Source of the DNA: Azolla caroliniana
Lineage: Eukaryota; Polypodiophyta
Length of the DNA stretch: 64,000 nucleotides
Assembly: GCA_043228905.1 (NCBI GenBank)
Contig: JBHGNT010000017.1
Coordinates: forward strand, 9,796,001-9,860,000
Direction: 5' to 3'
A program made the translations under genes and the position numbers. Positions within the stretch are counted from its first letter, which is position 1; each line of letters starts with the position of its first letter. The notes under the pieces are model-generated. The model was not told the origin of the DNA. It searched no databases and was given only the letters and a program-made list of their open reading frames with translations. Shown here one piece after another: positions 45,328 to 55,738 of this stretch.

Positions 45328-45925
45328 TGTTGGGATTTCGGTCCCTCCGGATGGGATGTCCGGAGATGAATGACGGCAATCCCAGTTACGGTTACGATTA
45401 CGATTCCGGAGCCGGACGATGAAGACCCCGGCTACGGAGCCGGATGACGAATGTACCCGGAGAGATATCCGGATGCGGGGACATATTTGTGAATATGTTT
45501 GCCAAGGGCCCTTGAGGCTATATTTGTAAATAGCCCGAAAGTCATATGTGTATAAATATGACTTAGGGCAAACAGTTTTATGTTGTTGCTCATTTTTCCT
45601 TTTTTTACTTAGAGAGAGCTAAGTGAGCAGCCGAGAGAGAGAGAGAGAGAGAGAGAGACGAAGAGGTCGTTGCCTCTGTGTACTGCCGCCGCCTGTGGCG
45701 AAGACAGTGAGCTCAAGGTTGTTGCCTTGTAGCTTCACCATTGTACATCTCTGTTTATAGTGATAGTTGGAGTTTGAGGACTCCCGTGGTTTTTCCCCAT
45801 TTAGGGTTTTCCACGTAAAACATCCCGTGTACTCTTCTCTCTATTGTACTTCGTGCATTTTGTATTTCCTGTTTTCTGAAAGTTGATCCTATTCCTCGGT
45901 TGTGGCCGAGCACTGTTTTTCAACA
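45328..45925 (+). repeat. 3' LTR of copia D
   Basis: 598 bp, nearly identical to the 5' copy. The polypurine tract GAAGGGGGAG precedes it. The inverted-repeat cluster is at 45481-45573. Confidence 0.95.
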
Positions 45926-48397
45926 CTCCATTATGGTCCGGTTCATCCTCTCGGCCAGCCCGTTCAGTTTCGGCGTCTTCGGCACAGTAAACTCGAGCCG
46001 GATTCCCTTCGAGCGACAGTACTGCTCGAACTGCCCTCGGTATTCCCCTCCGTTATCCGCTCGTATCGCTTTCAGCTTCTTGCCGGATTCCCTTTCCACT
46101 CTCGCGTGGAGTTCTTTGAAGACGCACAACACTTGGTCCTTTGTCTTCAACGGTGCCGTCCACAGCTTCCGGCTGTGGTCATCAATGAATGTCACGAAGT
46201 ACTGGGCTTCGCCATGTGACTTCGTTTCTACTTGACACACGTCAGTGTGCACCAACTCCAATGGTGCGCTACGTCTCGTCGGTGGCCTTGAGTGGAAGGA
46301 GGTTCAGTTCTGCTTACCGGCCAAGCAATCGGTGCACTTCTCCAGGTGCACATGCTTCACTGGAATAAGGATTTCTTCTGTAGGCCTCTTCATCCCCTTC
46401 TCACTCATGTGGCACAGTCTCTTGTGCCACAGCTCACCGGCAGTGTCGGCTGCCACGTTCAACTCCTCCGGACACAACCAGGCATTCATAAGGTACAGTG
46501 TGTTGACTTTCCGGGCCCGAGCCACTATCAGGCTCCCCTTGCTGAACTTCATTACGCAGTTCCGGATGCTACCTGTGTAGCCTTCATCGTCTAGCCTCCC
46601 GGCCGAAATCAGGTTCAATCGAATCTCCGGAACGTGTCGGACATCCTTCAGCAACATTTTGCATCCGGTCGAGGTTGTCAACGACACGTCTCCTATGCCG
46701 GCAATCCGGCACGTACCTTCATTTCCCATCCGAACACAGCCATGCTCACCGGCTGTGTAGGATGAGAAGTATCTTCTTTCCGGGGTCAGGTGGAACGACG
46801 CTCCGGAATCGACCACCCAGGTAGTCTCATCGCCGGCAATGTTTAGTTCACCTTCTTCGGTGATGAGCATGATCTCCTCTTCACTTGCCGCGAGTGCCGT
46901 CGTTCCTTTCCGGTCCTGCCCTCGCCGATCCGAACCATTCCAGTCTGTGGCTCCCCGGTAAGCACCGTTCCGTTCCAAAGACTTCTTCGAATCGGTGTCG
47001 TCGGCTCCGTTGTCTTTTCGGTAATGCCGACAATTCTTTCGGAAGTGCCCCGGCTTCCCACAGTGGAAGCATGTGTCGGCTGCCACGTTCAACTCCTCCG
47101 GACACAACCAGGCATTCATAAGGTACAGTGTGTTGACTTTCCGGGCCCGAGCCACTATCAGGCTCCCCTTGCTGAACTTCATTACGCAGTTCCGGATGCT
47201 ACCTGTGTAGCCTTCATCGTCTAGCCTCCCGGCCGAAATCAGGTTCAATCGAATCTCCGGAACGTGTCGGACATCCTTCAGCAACATTTTGCATCCGGTC
47301 GAGGTTGTCAACGACACGTCTCCTATGCCGGCAATCCGGCACGTACCTTCATTTCCCATCCGAACACAGCCATGCTCACCGGCTGTGTAGGATGAGAAGT
47401 ATCTTCTTTCCGGGGTCAGGTGGAACGACGCTCCGGAATCGACCACCCAGGTAGTCTCATCGCCGGCAATGTTTAGTTCACCTTCTTCGGTGATGAGCAT
47501 GATCTCCTCTTCACTTGCCGCGAGTGCCGTCGTTCCTTTCCGGTCCTGCCCTCGCCGATCCGAACCATTCCAGTCTGTGGCTCCCCGGTAAGCACCGTTC
47601 CGTTCCGAAGACTTCTTCGAATCGGTGTCGTCGGCTCCGTTGTCTTTTCGGTAATGCCGACAATTCTTTCGGAAGTGCCCCGGCTTCCCACAGTGGAAGC
47701 ATGTCGGCCTTCCTCTTGACTGCGACCGGGTCCCCGACTTCTCCCGTCTTTGCGGACTCCGGTTCCGTTGTCTTCCCCGATCCGATTCGGTAAGCAGCAT
47801 CTTCGGATCGGAGGCCGGTTCTTTATCTCTCCGACGCGCTTCTTCGTTCAAAATGCTTGTCTTTACCGTTTGTAGGGACAAGTTATCTTTGGTGCAGGAG
47901 GTGCTGAGAGTCACCACCAAGTTCTCCCAGCTTTCCGGCAATGTACACATCAGCATGATGGCTTGCATTGCATCCTTCAACGGGAACTTGATCGCCGCAA
48001 GTTGGTTCACGAATCCCATGAACGTGCTTACGTGTTCCACCATACTCTCGCCGTCCCGGTACTTGAGGTTCACTATCTTCCTCATCAGGGAGGTCCGGTT
48101 CAACGCATTCTTCCTCTCGTAGAGGCCCGACAGCTTCTGCCACATCTCATATGCGTTGGTGCCGTTCGCCACATGTTGTAGAACGCTCACGTCGACGTAT
48201 TGCCGAATGGTTGCAACGGCTTTCCGGTTCAGAAGCCTCCATTCCGTCTCAAGTACCCCCTTGGGTATTTCTGACCTGTCGATCGGTTCATACAGGTCCC
48301 GAACAATGAGCAGATCCTCCATCTTTATCTTCCAGTCAGCGTAGTTCTGCGCATTCAGCACCATCATCCCCGGCTGCCCGCTGCTGCCGCCTTCCAT
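45926..48397 (-). pseudogene. Copia C Gag, doubled knuckle-protease, start of integrase
   Basis: Starts at MEGGSSGQPGMMVLN (48397; an upstream in-frame ATG is at 48406). One frame of about 700 codons to 46304 holds Gag, then zinc knuckle CFHCGKPGHFRKNC and protease VVDSGASFHLTPERRYF, then an in-frame second copy of the same knuckle and protease, then LWHKRLCHMSEKGM and CTDCLAGKQN. A TGA at 46304-46306 ends the frame; D-like copies have Arg there. The same frame goes on into integrase (LELVHTDVCQVETK, FIDDHSRKLW, IRADNGGEYRGQF) until D cuts it at ctcca. Only one nonsense change is seen in this half. Confidence 0.9.
46444..47703 (-). repeat. 630-bp direct tandem duplication inside copia C gag-protease
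   Basis: Units 46444-47073 and 47074-47703 are the same length (210 codons) and differ at one base that I could find (46977 A versus 47607 G). TGTCGGC occurs at both breakpoints. The duplication keeps the frame and gives two zinc knuckles and two protease active sites (DSGA) in one polyprotein. Element D and element L have a single copy. Confidence 0.9.
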
Positions 48398-48428
48398 TTT
48401 CTGCACTTCAATCGCTCTGATACCAGAT

Positions 48429-49062
48429 TGTTAGAAATTGACGCTTTCAAACCTTCACCTCTCGGCCACAACCGAGGAAACACGAGTCAATGCAGCAGTA
48501 AATCGAAAACACAGAGAGAGACTCGAATGCACAGGGTTTAGCGTGGAAAACCCTAGACGGGAAAAAACCACGGGAGTGCAAGACTCCGACTATCACTATA
48601 CGCAGGGAATGTACAATGGCGAGCTGCAAGGCGACGACCTTGAGCTCGCTGTCCTCGCCACAGGCGGCGGTATTACACAGAGGCGTCGACCTCTTCCTTT
48701 CTCTCTCTCTCACTCTCTCTCTCTCTACTCTCACTTCGCTCCCTCTAAGTGGAAAAACAGAAAAATGAACAACAACAACAAAACTGTTTGCCCTAAGTCA
48801 TATTTATACACATATGACTTTCGGGCTATTTACAAATATAGCCTAGAGGGCCCTTGGCAAACATATTCACAAATATGTCCCCGCATCCGGATCTCTCTCC
48901 GGGTACATTCGTCATCCGGCTCCGTAGCCGGGGTCTTCATCATCCGGATCCGAAACCGGGTCTTCATCATCCGGCTCTGATACCGGGTACTCCTCATTCG
49001 GGTCTTCATTCCCGATTCCCGGACATCTGACCATCCCATCCGGAGGGACCGTAATCCCAACA
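48429..49062 (-). repeat. 5' LTR of copia C
   Basis: 634 bp, about 99.4% identical to the 3' copy by eye. The inverted-repeat cluster is at 48786-48878. The LTR ends three bases from the primer site. Confidence 0.94.
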
Positions 49063-49067
49063 CTTTT

Positions 49068-49256
49068 AGGGCTTGTATAAAAGTGTTCACTGAGCACGTC
49101 TTATGTACAGAGATTGAGTATTATTGTTGAATATAGTTTTTTGTGCTTCTCTCTGTCTCTCCTGCGTATACCATGTAAGCTCAAGCTCTCCATTAAACCT
49201 GTTTTTCTTTCCTTCTGTTCGGACTTCATACTTGCTTCCGCACGCTACTTTCTACA
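49068..49256 (+). repeat. 3' LTR of copia B, second segment
   Basis: Remaining 189 bp after the second ctttt (49063-49067): TATA box, CT-rich part and TTCTACA end, then ctaac shared with 22710-22714. Confidence 0.93.
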
Positions 49257-49261
49257 CTAAC

Positions 49262-51868
49262 TATCAAGCTCTTTTGTCGATTTGATTGACGGACTTTTCC
49301 TTTGGTCATTTCCGGGGCCTTCTTCACTTCATACTTGTTGTGGACTGATCGGGGTGAATGATCTGAGTCTTCACTGGATGTCATGTCCTTGGCCTCTTGC
49401 CCTTTTTTTTCTTTCTACGGGTTTAGCACCAAGTGGATTGCACATCAGAGGTTTCTTCATGTTGTGCAAGACTCTGATTGCTGGATGACACCTCCGGTCC
49501 AGTCATCTGGAGTGTGGGCAAACTCTCTGTTGGTTCTCCACCCATAATGGTCGTTAGCATCTCTTCTTCTTCACTCCGAGAATCTGCTCTAGTTCTACTT
49601 GTTTCCAGCACGGTGGGGGTCACTGATGTTGGGCGATACCATGATGTCACCTCATCAAATACCACATCTCGGCTTACTAGTGACTGTCGAGTGATGGGGT
49701 TAAAACACTTGTAACCCTTTTGCTCAAGTGAGTAACCGACAAACATCATCTTCTCCGATTTTGGGTCAAGCTTTCTCCGCTTCTCATCGGGTACATGCAC
49801 AAATGCAATGCTGCCAATAACCTTCAAGCGTGAAAGGTCTGGCTTTGTCCCAAAATACTTCTCGTGAGGGGTGATGTCATGGACACCCTCGGTCGTGCAC
49901 CTATTGATGAGATACATAGCAGTTACTGCTGCCTCTACCCTATAGATCTTGGGCATGTTCTTCTCATGCAGAATGGTGCGGGCCATCTCAAGAAATGTGA
50001 GATTCTTCCGCTCAGCAACACAATTTTGTTGTGGTGTGTACCGACAAGAGAATTCCCGACGAGTCCCCATCTCTTCTAGAAAGGCCTTGAACTCAGTTGA
50101 GAAGTATTCCTGGCCACCATCATACCGTAAGCATCGAATCTTGTGATTCGTCTCATTTTCCACGCAATTCTTTAACTTGAGAAAGTGGGAGAAGACCTCA
50201 CTTTTGACTTCATCGGGCATATCCAGGTATGCCGCGAATAGTCGTCAATGAAGGTAACGAAGTACATACACCCACCTATTGTCGTTGTTTGAGCTGGGCC
50301 CCATACATTTGAGTGGATGACGTCCAACAAGCCTTTACTCACATTTCTTTCACTTAGGAATGGATGCCTATGTTGCTTGCCTAGTTGGCACGCCTCACAT
50401 ACATTATCAGGATGATTCAAAGTAAATTGTGGAAATCCATGCACAAACCCTTTTGTTTGCATTGATCAGAGTTTACCGAGGTTTACATGGCCAACCCTTT
50501 TGTGCCACAACTCAATATCAAACTCAACCTTGAGTCCCTTTACATACATTGCTGTGTTGAAGAATAAACATGCGACCTTCTCTTCTTGCATGAGTGATAA
50601 GTTGGCCCTTATCCTCGATGAAGCAACCTTCCTGGTTAAATCATACTAGCAATCCTTGCTCGACAATTTGGCCAACCAAGACCAAATTCTTTGTGATTGT
50701 CGGGACATGCAGTACATCCTTCATGTAGCCCTTGTTGTCGTGATTGTTAAGGGCCACATCTCCGATGTGCTCAATCATGTGTGTGGAGTCATCACCGGTC
50801 TCCACCACACCGGGTCTCTCGGGTTCCCTCAAATTCATGAACCATTCTTGATGAGTTGTCATGTGATTTGAGGCACCTAAGTTCACAAACTAGACATCAT
50901 CAGGTTGGGAAACACTTGTTATCATGCTATTCACCCGGTGTCGCATAACAAACATCGGCCCTTTGTTTTCTATGTCAGCCATCACAACATAGTTTGTTTG
51001 CTGCCGGGATGAGGCAGCTGAGTCATTCTTCTTCTTCCGACACTCGGCTTCAATGTGGCCAGGATTTCCACAATACCAGCACTTGGTTTGCTGGTTCTGC
51101 TTGGTTGATGCAGGCTGGTGGAAGCTCCCCTTTCTACCGGAATTCCCTTGGTTGTTTTGACCTTCTTGCTGCCTGGAATTAAACTGTTGTGGACCTCGTC
51201 CACCTCTTCCTTGGCCATTCCTCCCCCGATTTCCACGACCACGACCGTGACCTTGATTGAGATTATCAAGTGTATATAACATCTACCCATCAGATGTTGT
51301 GCTTTTCGACCATGAATGGTTCTTCTCAACCATTAGCATGGATTGCAAGTCGAAAAAGCTTGGGGGGTTCTCCCTTGTTGTTATGGCAGTTTGAAACGAG
51401 CCATATTTTTGTGCAAGGCCACACCATCTCATCATCATCAATTGCGACATTGATGGAGCCAAGTGAATTGCATAAGTCTTTGATCGGGAGGGTATAGTCC
51501 GTCACGAACATATCCCCCTGCCGAATATTGTTCAACTCCTGCCGGAGTTGAAGTTTTCTCACTATGGTTGAAGCCACGAAAATCTTCTTCAAGTTTTTCC
51601 ACACTTCTGTTGGGGCTTTCACATCTCGAATATAGCTTAACATGTGATCTTGCACACATGTTGCGAAACAATACATTACCCTACTCGCGCCTTACAGCCA
51701 TGTTGGGTAGTTGGGACTTGTAATATCAGGGGCTGTTTCTTGAGCTCCCTCGATATAACTCCAATACCCTTGCCCAACTAAGTATTGTTGCATCTTATAT
51801 TCCCAAGATGCGTAGTTGTGCATGTCCAACTTCTCTCTTGGAAGTGCACTACCCATTTGTGCATTCAT
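49262..51868 (-). pseudogene. Copia J gag, protease and integrase, broken
   Basis: Starts at MNAQMGSALPREKLDMHNYA (51868). A TAA at 51692-51694 falls in Gag. A frameshifting deletion near 51410 precedes the knuckle CWYCGNPGHIEAEC (about 51060-51100). The protease reads NLGASNHMTTHQEW, so the catalytic Asp-Ser of DSGA is lost. Pre-integrase CEACQLGKQHRHPF and integrase follow (HSNVWGPAQ, FIDDYSRHTW, RYDGGQEYF, QQNCVAERKN), then the linker (QKGYKCFNPITRQ) down to the B insertion at ctaac. The coding sequence continues at 22714 on the other side of B. Confidence 0.88.
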
Positions 51869-52017
51869 CTCTCTGATTTGGCTTGATTTGTATGCTCCTG
51901 TTAACGTGAGCCTCTTGCTGTGCAACACTACACCGATGATAGTTGGTTTGAAACAACGTCTCTAGCTGCTCACATAGTTTCAATGATAGAGCTCAGTGAA
52001 GGATCTCTAACCCTCAC

Positions 52018-52029
52018 ACTCTGATACCA
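52018..52029 (-). other. Primer binding site of copia J
   Basis: On the minus strand TGGTATCAGAGT, a match to the copia initiator Met-tRNA site except for the last base, directly abutting the LTR. Confidence 0.85.
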
Positions 52030-52461
52030 TGTAAAGAATCTAACTCTAGTAGATTTGAGTATTCAAAAGCGTAGTGTGTTTGTGTGAGAGTGGGTGAATA
52101 AGCAAGAGAAGAAATCAGAGAGAATAACCAGGAAATAATACGAAAATACAGAGTAGGGGGATGACAGCTTATGCATTGAAGAGAGCTATATTAATTAACT
52201 AAAGATCAACAACAAAACAGAATGGGCAAAGGGGGTTTTATATACAAGTCCTCAAGGGACTGCCCTATTAAATGTGTTGGTGGAATCTAACCAAGATATC
52301 CACTTCAGTACGATTTTTTCATAAGAATATCTAATATTCTTTGATTACACTAACACTCGACAACTACACGGATTACAATAAAGTGTAGTCACACACTTTT
52401 TCACACATCATCATTTTCTTCATAAGCACATGTTCGCACAAGTTGAGCTTGATTCTCAACA
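52030..52461 (-). repeat. 5' LTR of copia J
   Basis: 432 bp, same length as the 3' copy with about 26 substitutions. Target duplication ctcga follows. Confidence 0.93.
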
Positions 52462-52822
52462 CTCGAGTTTGTGTGGTGCGTTTTTCATATCATTATTTCT
52501 AGTTTGTCATCCAAATTTGTCATAAAAGAAAGCTCCCTCTGTCAGCTTTCTTAGGAATATTTTCTTTTGAAATTTGGATAAGAGATGAAGAAGTTATGAG
52601 CTTTTTTGTCTACCTTGCTTTTTCTGCTTAATTTCTTGTGTTTTTCTTCTTTTACTTTTTTCTTGCTTTTTCTACTTTTGAAAAACGCCTCTAACTTTAT
52701 ATCTCTTCAATTTCATTTATCTTTTAACTCTTGAACCTTTCATATTGTGCATTATTCTTCTATACCTTCGCATCCAATGTATTTTTCACGGTCTTTTCCT
52801 ATGGGAAAAAATCGACTTGACA
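52462..52822 (-). repeat. 5' LTR of K, outer segment
   Basis: Starts with the second copy of ctcga (52462-52466) and continues the K LTR with GTTTGTGTGGTGCGTTTTTC, matching 11600-11640. It ends at GACA (52822), followed by target duplication aattg. Confidence 0.85.
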
Positions 52823-52827
52823 AATTG

Positions 52828-54062
52828 GATGTCAAGACGACGTTTCTGCATAGAGATCTCGAAGAGGAGATATATATGCAGCAGTCGGAAGGATTTGTAA
52901 TGAAAGGTAAAGAAAACCTAGTATGCCGATTGAGGAAGAGCCTATACTGGTTGAAGCAAGCTCCATGGAAATGGTACTAAAAATTTGAATCCTTCATGAC
53001 CGAAAAGAGGTACCACAAAATGCAGGCCAATCATTGCGTATTTGTGAAGAAGTTCGATGGAGGAGATTTCCTCATCCTTTTGTTGTACGTGGACGACATG
53101 CTAATTGTCAAACGGGACCATATGAAGATCTGAGCATTGAAGGAGACCTTGAACAGGTCATTCTCGATGAAGGATATGGGTCTGGCAAAGCAAATCCTAG
53201 GTATGCACATTGTTCGGGACAGAACAAAGAAATTGCTATGGCTGTCACAAGAGAAATATATGACAAAGGTTCTCCAGAGATTCGGCATGGAAGGCACAAA
53301 ATCGGTCGACTTGACACTACCGACGAACTGCAAGTTGAGTAAATATCAATGTCCAAAATCGAAAACCAAAAAGGCTGAGATGTCAAAAGTCCCCTATGTT
53401 TTGGCGGTTGGAAGCCTGATGTACGCAATGGTGTGTACAAGGTCGAACATTGGATACGTTGTCGGAGTGGTAAGCCAATATATGAGCAATCCCGGGAAAG
53501 AGCATTGGGATGCCATGAAATGGATATTTTGGTACCTGAGACGCACCTTGAACATGTGTCTTCGTTTCGGCTCAGGTAACCCCACATTGGAAAGCTACAC
53601 AGATTCGGACATGTCCGCTGATGCAGATACTAGCCGATCCACATCCGGATACGTAATGACATATGTAGGGGGAGCTGTCTTGTGGAAATCGAGGTTGCAG
53701 AAGTCTGTGGTGTTGTCGACCACGGAAGTCGAGTACATGGCCGTAGCGGAAGCCGGCAAGGAAATCGTATAGATGAAGGAGTTTATTAGTGAGCTGGGAA
53801 TTCGGCAGGAAGAATTCCGACTCTATTGCGATATCAGAGTGCCATCCATCTTGCAAAAAATGTTGCCTACCACTCGAGGACAAAGCACATCCAACGGAGA
53901 TATCATTGGATCCTCGAGACGCTAGAAGAAAGGGAGTTCGCTCTAGTGAAGGTTTACACGGCCGAAACTGAATCAGATATGTTGACTAAAGTGTTACCAG
54001 TCGAAAAGCTGAACGCGTACCGACGGAAGATTGGATTGGTGCAGTACCCCATGCCGGAGTAA
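52828..54062 (+). pseudogene. Copia L reverse transcriptase and RNase H
   Basis: Continues L after K: LDVKTTFLHRDLEEEIYMQQ, then LVCRLRKSLYWLKQAPWKWY and a TAA near 52978. YVDDMLIVKRD (about 53085-53115) keeps the active site. A TGA lies near 53132. RNase H (53137-53772) has YTDSDMSADADTSRSTSGY and ends at a TAG near 53770. A one-base change near 53832 shifts the frame, and the last part (53826-54062) ends ESDMLTKVLPVEKLNAYR...PMPE, followed by the polypurine tract AAAGGGGGA. Confidence 0.9.
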
Positions 54063-54072
54063 AGGGGGATTT

Positions 54073-54598
54073 TGTTAGGAAACGGGTCCCTCCAGAGGCC
54101 GAGCCGAAACCGAAATCGTGTAGATAGCCAACTCGGAAGATTATACTTGTAAATAGTCTAAATATGCCCTTATGGGGTACACCTGTAAATAACCCAAAAG
54201 GTGTACTAGTATAAGTACTGAGGGCAATCATGATGATTATTATGAGCCATTGTTAAAAGTTACTTAAAAGGTCGTTGCCTCTGTAACTGCGTAACAGTAA
54301 GTGAGCGAGAACGAGAGACTGTGTAACTGTGTAGCCGTCTATTGACGAAGTAGAATCTCGAGGTCGTTGCCTCGGAGCTTCTAGTTGTAATCCTGCTTTT
54401 TACCATAGTGATTCTATTTCTCGGGGTTAGTGGGACCCCGTGGTTTTTCCCATATCGGGTTTCCACATTACGATTGTGTGTCTCTGTCTCTTGTATTATT
54501 TTTGTTTTCGTACTCTGTCTGAGTGCATTCTACTTTACGTTCCCTGCACCCGAACATTTGAACGATAAGCCAATTGTGTCCGGTCACGGTTCTCGACA
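54073..54598 (+). repeat. 3' LTR of copia L
   Basis: TGTTAGGAAACGGGTC...CTCGACA, about 526 bp, followed by gccaa. It lacks some 30 bases present near 7945-7980 of the 5' LTR. Confidence 0.9.
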
Positions 54599-54603
54599 GC
54601 CAA

Positions 54604-54755
54604 TGACACCCATAACAACAGAAATCAAGGATATAATCACCATATTTTGGACTAATGAGAGTAGGGTTTCACCTAATAAGAAGGATTTATGCAGGAAACG
54701 TGTTGGAAGGAGTCAATACGAGGAGTATCCTATTCATCTTCTTGATGTACCTTAG
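54604..54755 (+). pseudogene. Unknown ORF, 3' part, after copia L
   Basis: Continues the frame from 7461-7923 across the L insertion: MTPITTEIKDIITIFWTNES, then RVSPNKKDLCRKRVGRSQYE and a TAG at 54753-54755. The RVSPNKKD and KRVG pattern looks like a conserved block of a larger protein, but I cannot name the family. About 20 bases later the sequence changes to copia M, so the original 3' end may have been replaced. Confidence 0.5.
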
Positions 54756-54775
54756 GTATTTACATTTATCTCAAC

Positions 54776-54937
54776 TTTTGGCTACTCAGATGAACAGAAG
54801 GGTTATAAGTTTTATAATCCTGGAACCAAACAATCTCGCGTAAGTCGTGATGTTGTGTTCGACGAGTCCGTGTTGTGGTACTTGCCTTCGCCTCCAACCC
54901 CTAATGACTCCATTACGATCTCTGACGAAGAGGTCAG
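54776..54937 (+). pseudogene. Copia M fragment, integrase-RT linker, left part
   Basis: Encodes GYSDEQKGYKFYNPGTKQSR, then VSRDVVFDES and an acidic stretch, matching B at about 25316-25460. There is no LTR or other domain beside it, so it is a truncated relic of the A/B/H lineage. The probable solo LTR interrupts it. Confidence 0.8.
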
Positions 54938-55395
54938 TATTACGGGCATGACCATATAATATCCCGTGGTGAGAATTTACCGTAGTATTCTATACACGTG
55001 GATAAGTGTGAGGGTTAAACAAGAGTGTAAAGAAGGGGAGGATTACTTTTAATTCTCAAGATTGAAACAACCCATTAGGCCAAGTGTGAACTTGCCTGGG
55101 GGCCTTGGGTATCGCTATAAATAAGAGGCCTAGCTACCCTCATTTCATCATCTTCTTGACTACGTTGAGACTCTGTTCTTGTGGTGGGTCAACTCTTGTA
55201 GCGAGCGCGCCAACACTAGGTACGACTTGACGCCACGACGGTGGTATGGGACGCTGATCGAGGCTCGAGTCCGTCTCGATCCCTTCCCTTGGGGGTGATC
55301 TGGTGGATCGCCACCCTTCTTTCTCTCTCTCCTTTCTATCTATCTATCCATATTCTATCCTTATCTAATGCTTACATTAGTTCATGTCTCTAATA
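54938..55395. repeat. Probable solo LTR with non-canonical TATTA...TAATA ends
   Basis: 458 bp inserted into copia M between the codons for EEVS and EAEMP. It is flanked by gtcag (54933-54937) and gtcaa (55396-55400), a 5-bp target duplication with one mismatch. The ends are the 5-bp inverted repeat TATTA / TAATA. A TATA box (TATAAATA, about 55118-55125) lies about 60% into the unit, as in an LTR. No coding sequence is present. A short DNA transposon is less likely given the 5-bp inverted end and promoter layout. Confidence 0.62.
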
Positions 55396-55738
55396 GTCAA
55401 TGAGGCTGAAATGCCTTCAGACGAAGGAGACATTGGAGCTCCAAAAAAGGGTCCGATCTCATTCAAGCTAAGTGAGCCGAATGAGTGACTGAGTCGGCAT
55501 GACCTGTCAGATGCAGAGCCGGCGAGTAGTGGAGACTCAACCATGCATTCCCCCCGCAGGAAGCCAAGGAGACGGTTTACACGCAAAGAGAAGGGAAGGA
55601 AGAAGATGCTAGAGTACGACACTAATAAAGATGAGTCGGATCTAAGAAAATCCGACTCCGAGAAGAACGAAGACAGACCTTTAGAAACGAAGTCCACGTC
55701 GGCCAAGAGGGCCTCAAAACCGGCTAATGAGGGGTGAA
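55396..55738 (+). pseudogene. Copia M fragment, integrase-RT linker, right part
   Basis: Continues M: NEAEMPSDEGD, then FKLSEPNE, a TGA near 55486, SPRRKPRRRFTRKEKGRKKM, acidic Ser/Asp-rich sequence, and KRASKPANEG before a TGA at 55735-55737. Similar to B 25465-25800. The reverse transcriptase that should follow is absent. Confidence 0.78.

Larger units (their letters stand above)
40974..45925 (+). mobile_element. Copia element D, innermost insertion
   Basis: The two 598-bp LTRs (40974-41571, 45328-45925) have about 4 differences. The target duplication ctcca is at 40969-40973 and 45926-45930. It inserted in opposite orientation into the homologous pol of C, within the codons for NRTIMER. 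It contains a 100-base N gap. This is level six of the nest. Confidence 0.95.
38093..49062 (-). mobile_element. Copia element C (minus strand), host of D
   Basis: The two 634-bp LTRs (38093-38726, 48429-49062) differ at about 4 positions. The target duplication ctttt is at 38088-38092 and 49063-49067. The primer site is at 48414-48425 (minus strand TGGTATCAGAGC). The polypurine tract, GAAGGGGGAGTT in element sense, abuts the left LTR. It inserted in the 3' LTR of B. Its own internal DNA is 38727-40973 and 45931-48428. The near-identical LTRs mean recent insertion. Confidence 0.95.
22715..49256 (+). mobile_element. Copia element B, host of E and C
   Basis: The 5' LTR is 22715-23101. The 3' LTR is 37896-38092 plus 49068-49256, split by C. 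The target duplication ctaac is at 22710-22714 and 49257-49261. About 13 differences between LTRs by eye (3.4%). Its own internal DNA is 23102-27001 and 36921-37895. It inserted into J between the integrase and reverse transcriptase domains. It is the same family as A. Confidence 0.94.
15005..52461 (-). mobile_element. Copia element J (minus strand)
   Basis: The two 432-bp LTRs are 15005-15436 and 52030-52461, flanked by ctcga at 15000-15004 and 52462-52466. About 26 differences between the LTRs by eye (near 6%) make J clearly older than B, C, D and E. Its own DNA is 15005-16239, 21646-22714 and 49262-52461. Elements I and B fill the rest. J sits inside the right LTR of K. Confidence 0.93.
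11233..52822 (-). mobile_element. Element K: gag-protease-only LTR element (minus strand)
   Basis: The LTRs are 11233-11959 and 14620-15004 plus 52467-52822; the right one is split by J. The target duplication aattg is at 11228-11232 and 52823-52827. A purine-rich tract (GGAGGGGGGCTAAA on the minus strand) sits at 11960-11973, and a primer-site-like TTTTGGTGCTC lies just inside the right LTR (about 14609-14619). The internal region is only about 2.66 kb (11960-14619) and encodes Gag and a protease-like domain. No reverse transcriptase, RNase H or integrase is seen. This matches what is called a TR-GAG or non-autonomous gypsy layout, which would need enzymes from a partner element. Confidence 0.85.
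7924..54598 (+). mobile_element. Copia element L, outermost of the nested stack
   Basis: The LTRs are 7924-8483 and about 54073-54598, both TGTTAGGAAACGGG...CTCGACA. The target duplication gccaa is at 7919-7923 and 54599-54603. The element reads left to right and belongs to the same broad lineage as C and D (Gag followed by FYCGKPGHFQKNC and AVGSLMYAMVCTR). Its own sequence is only 7924-11232 plus 52828-54598. Everything between belongs to K and what is nested in K. The reading frames are heavily mutated, as expected for the oldest insertion in the stack. Confidence 0.92.
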
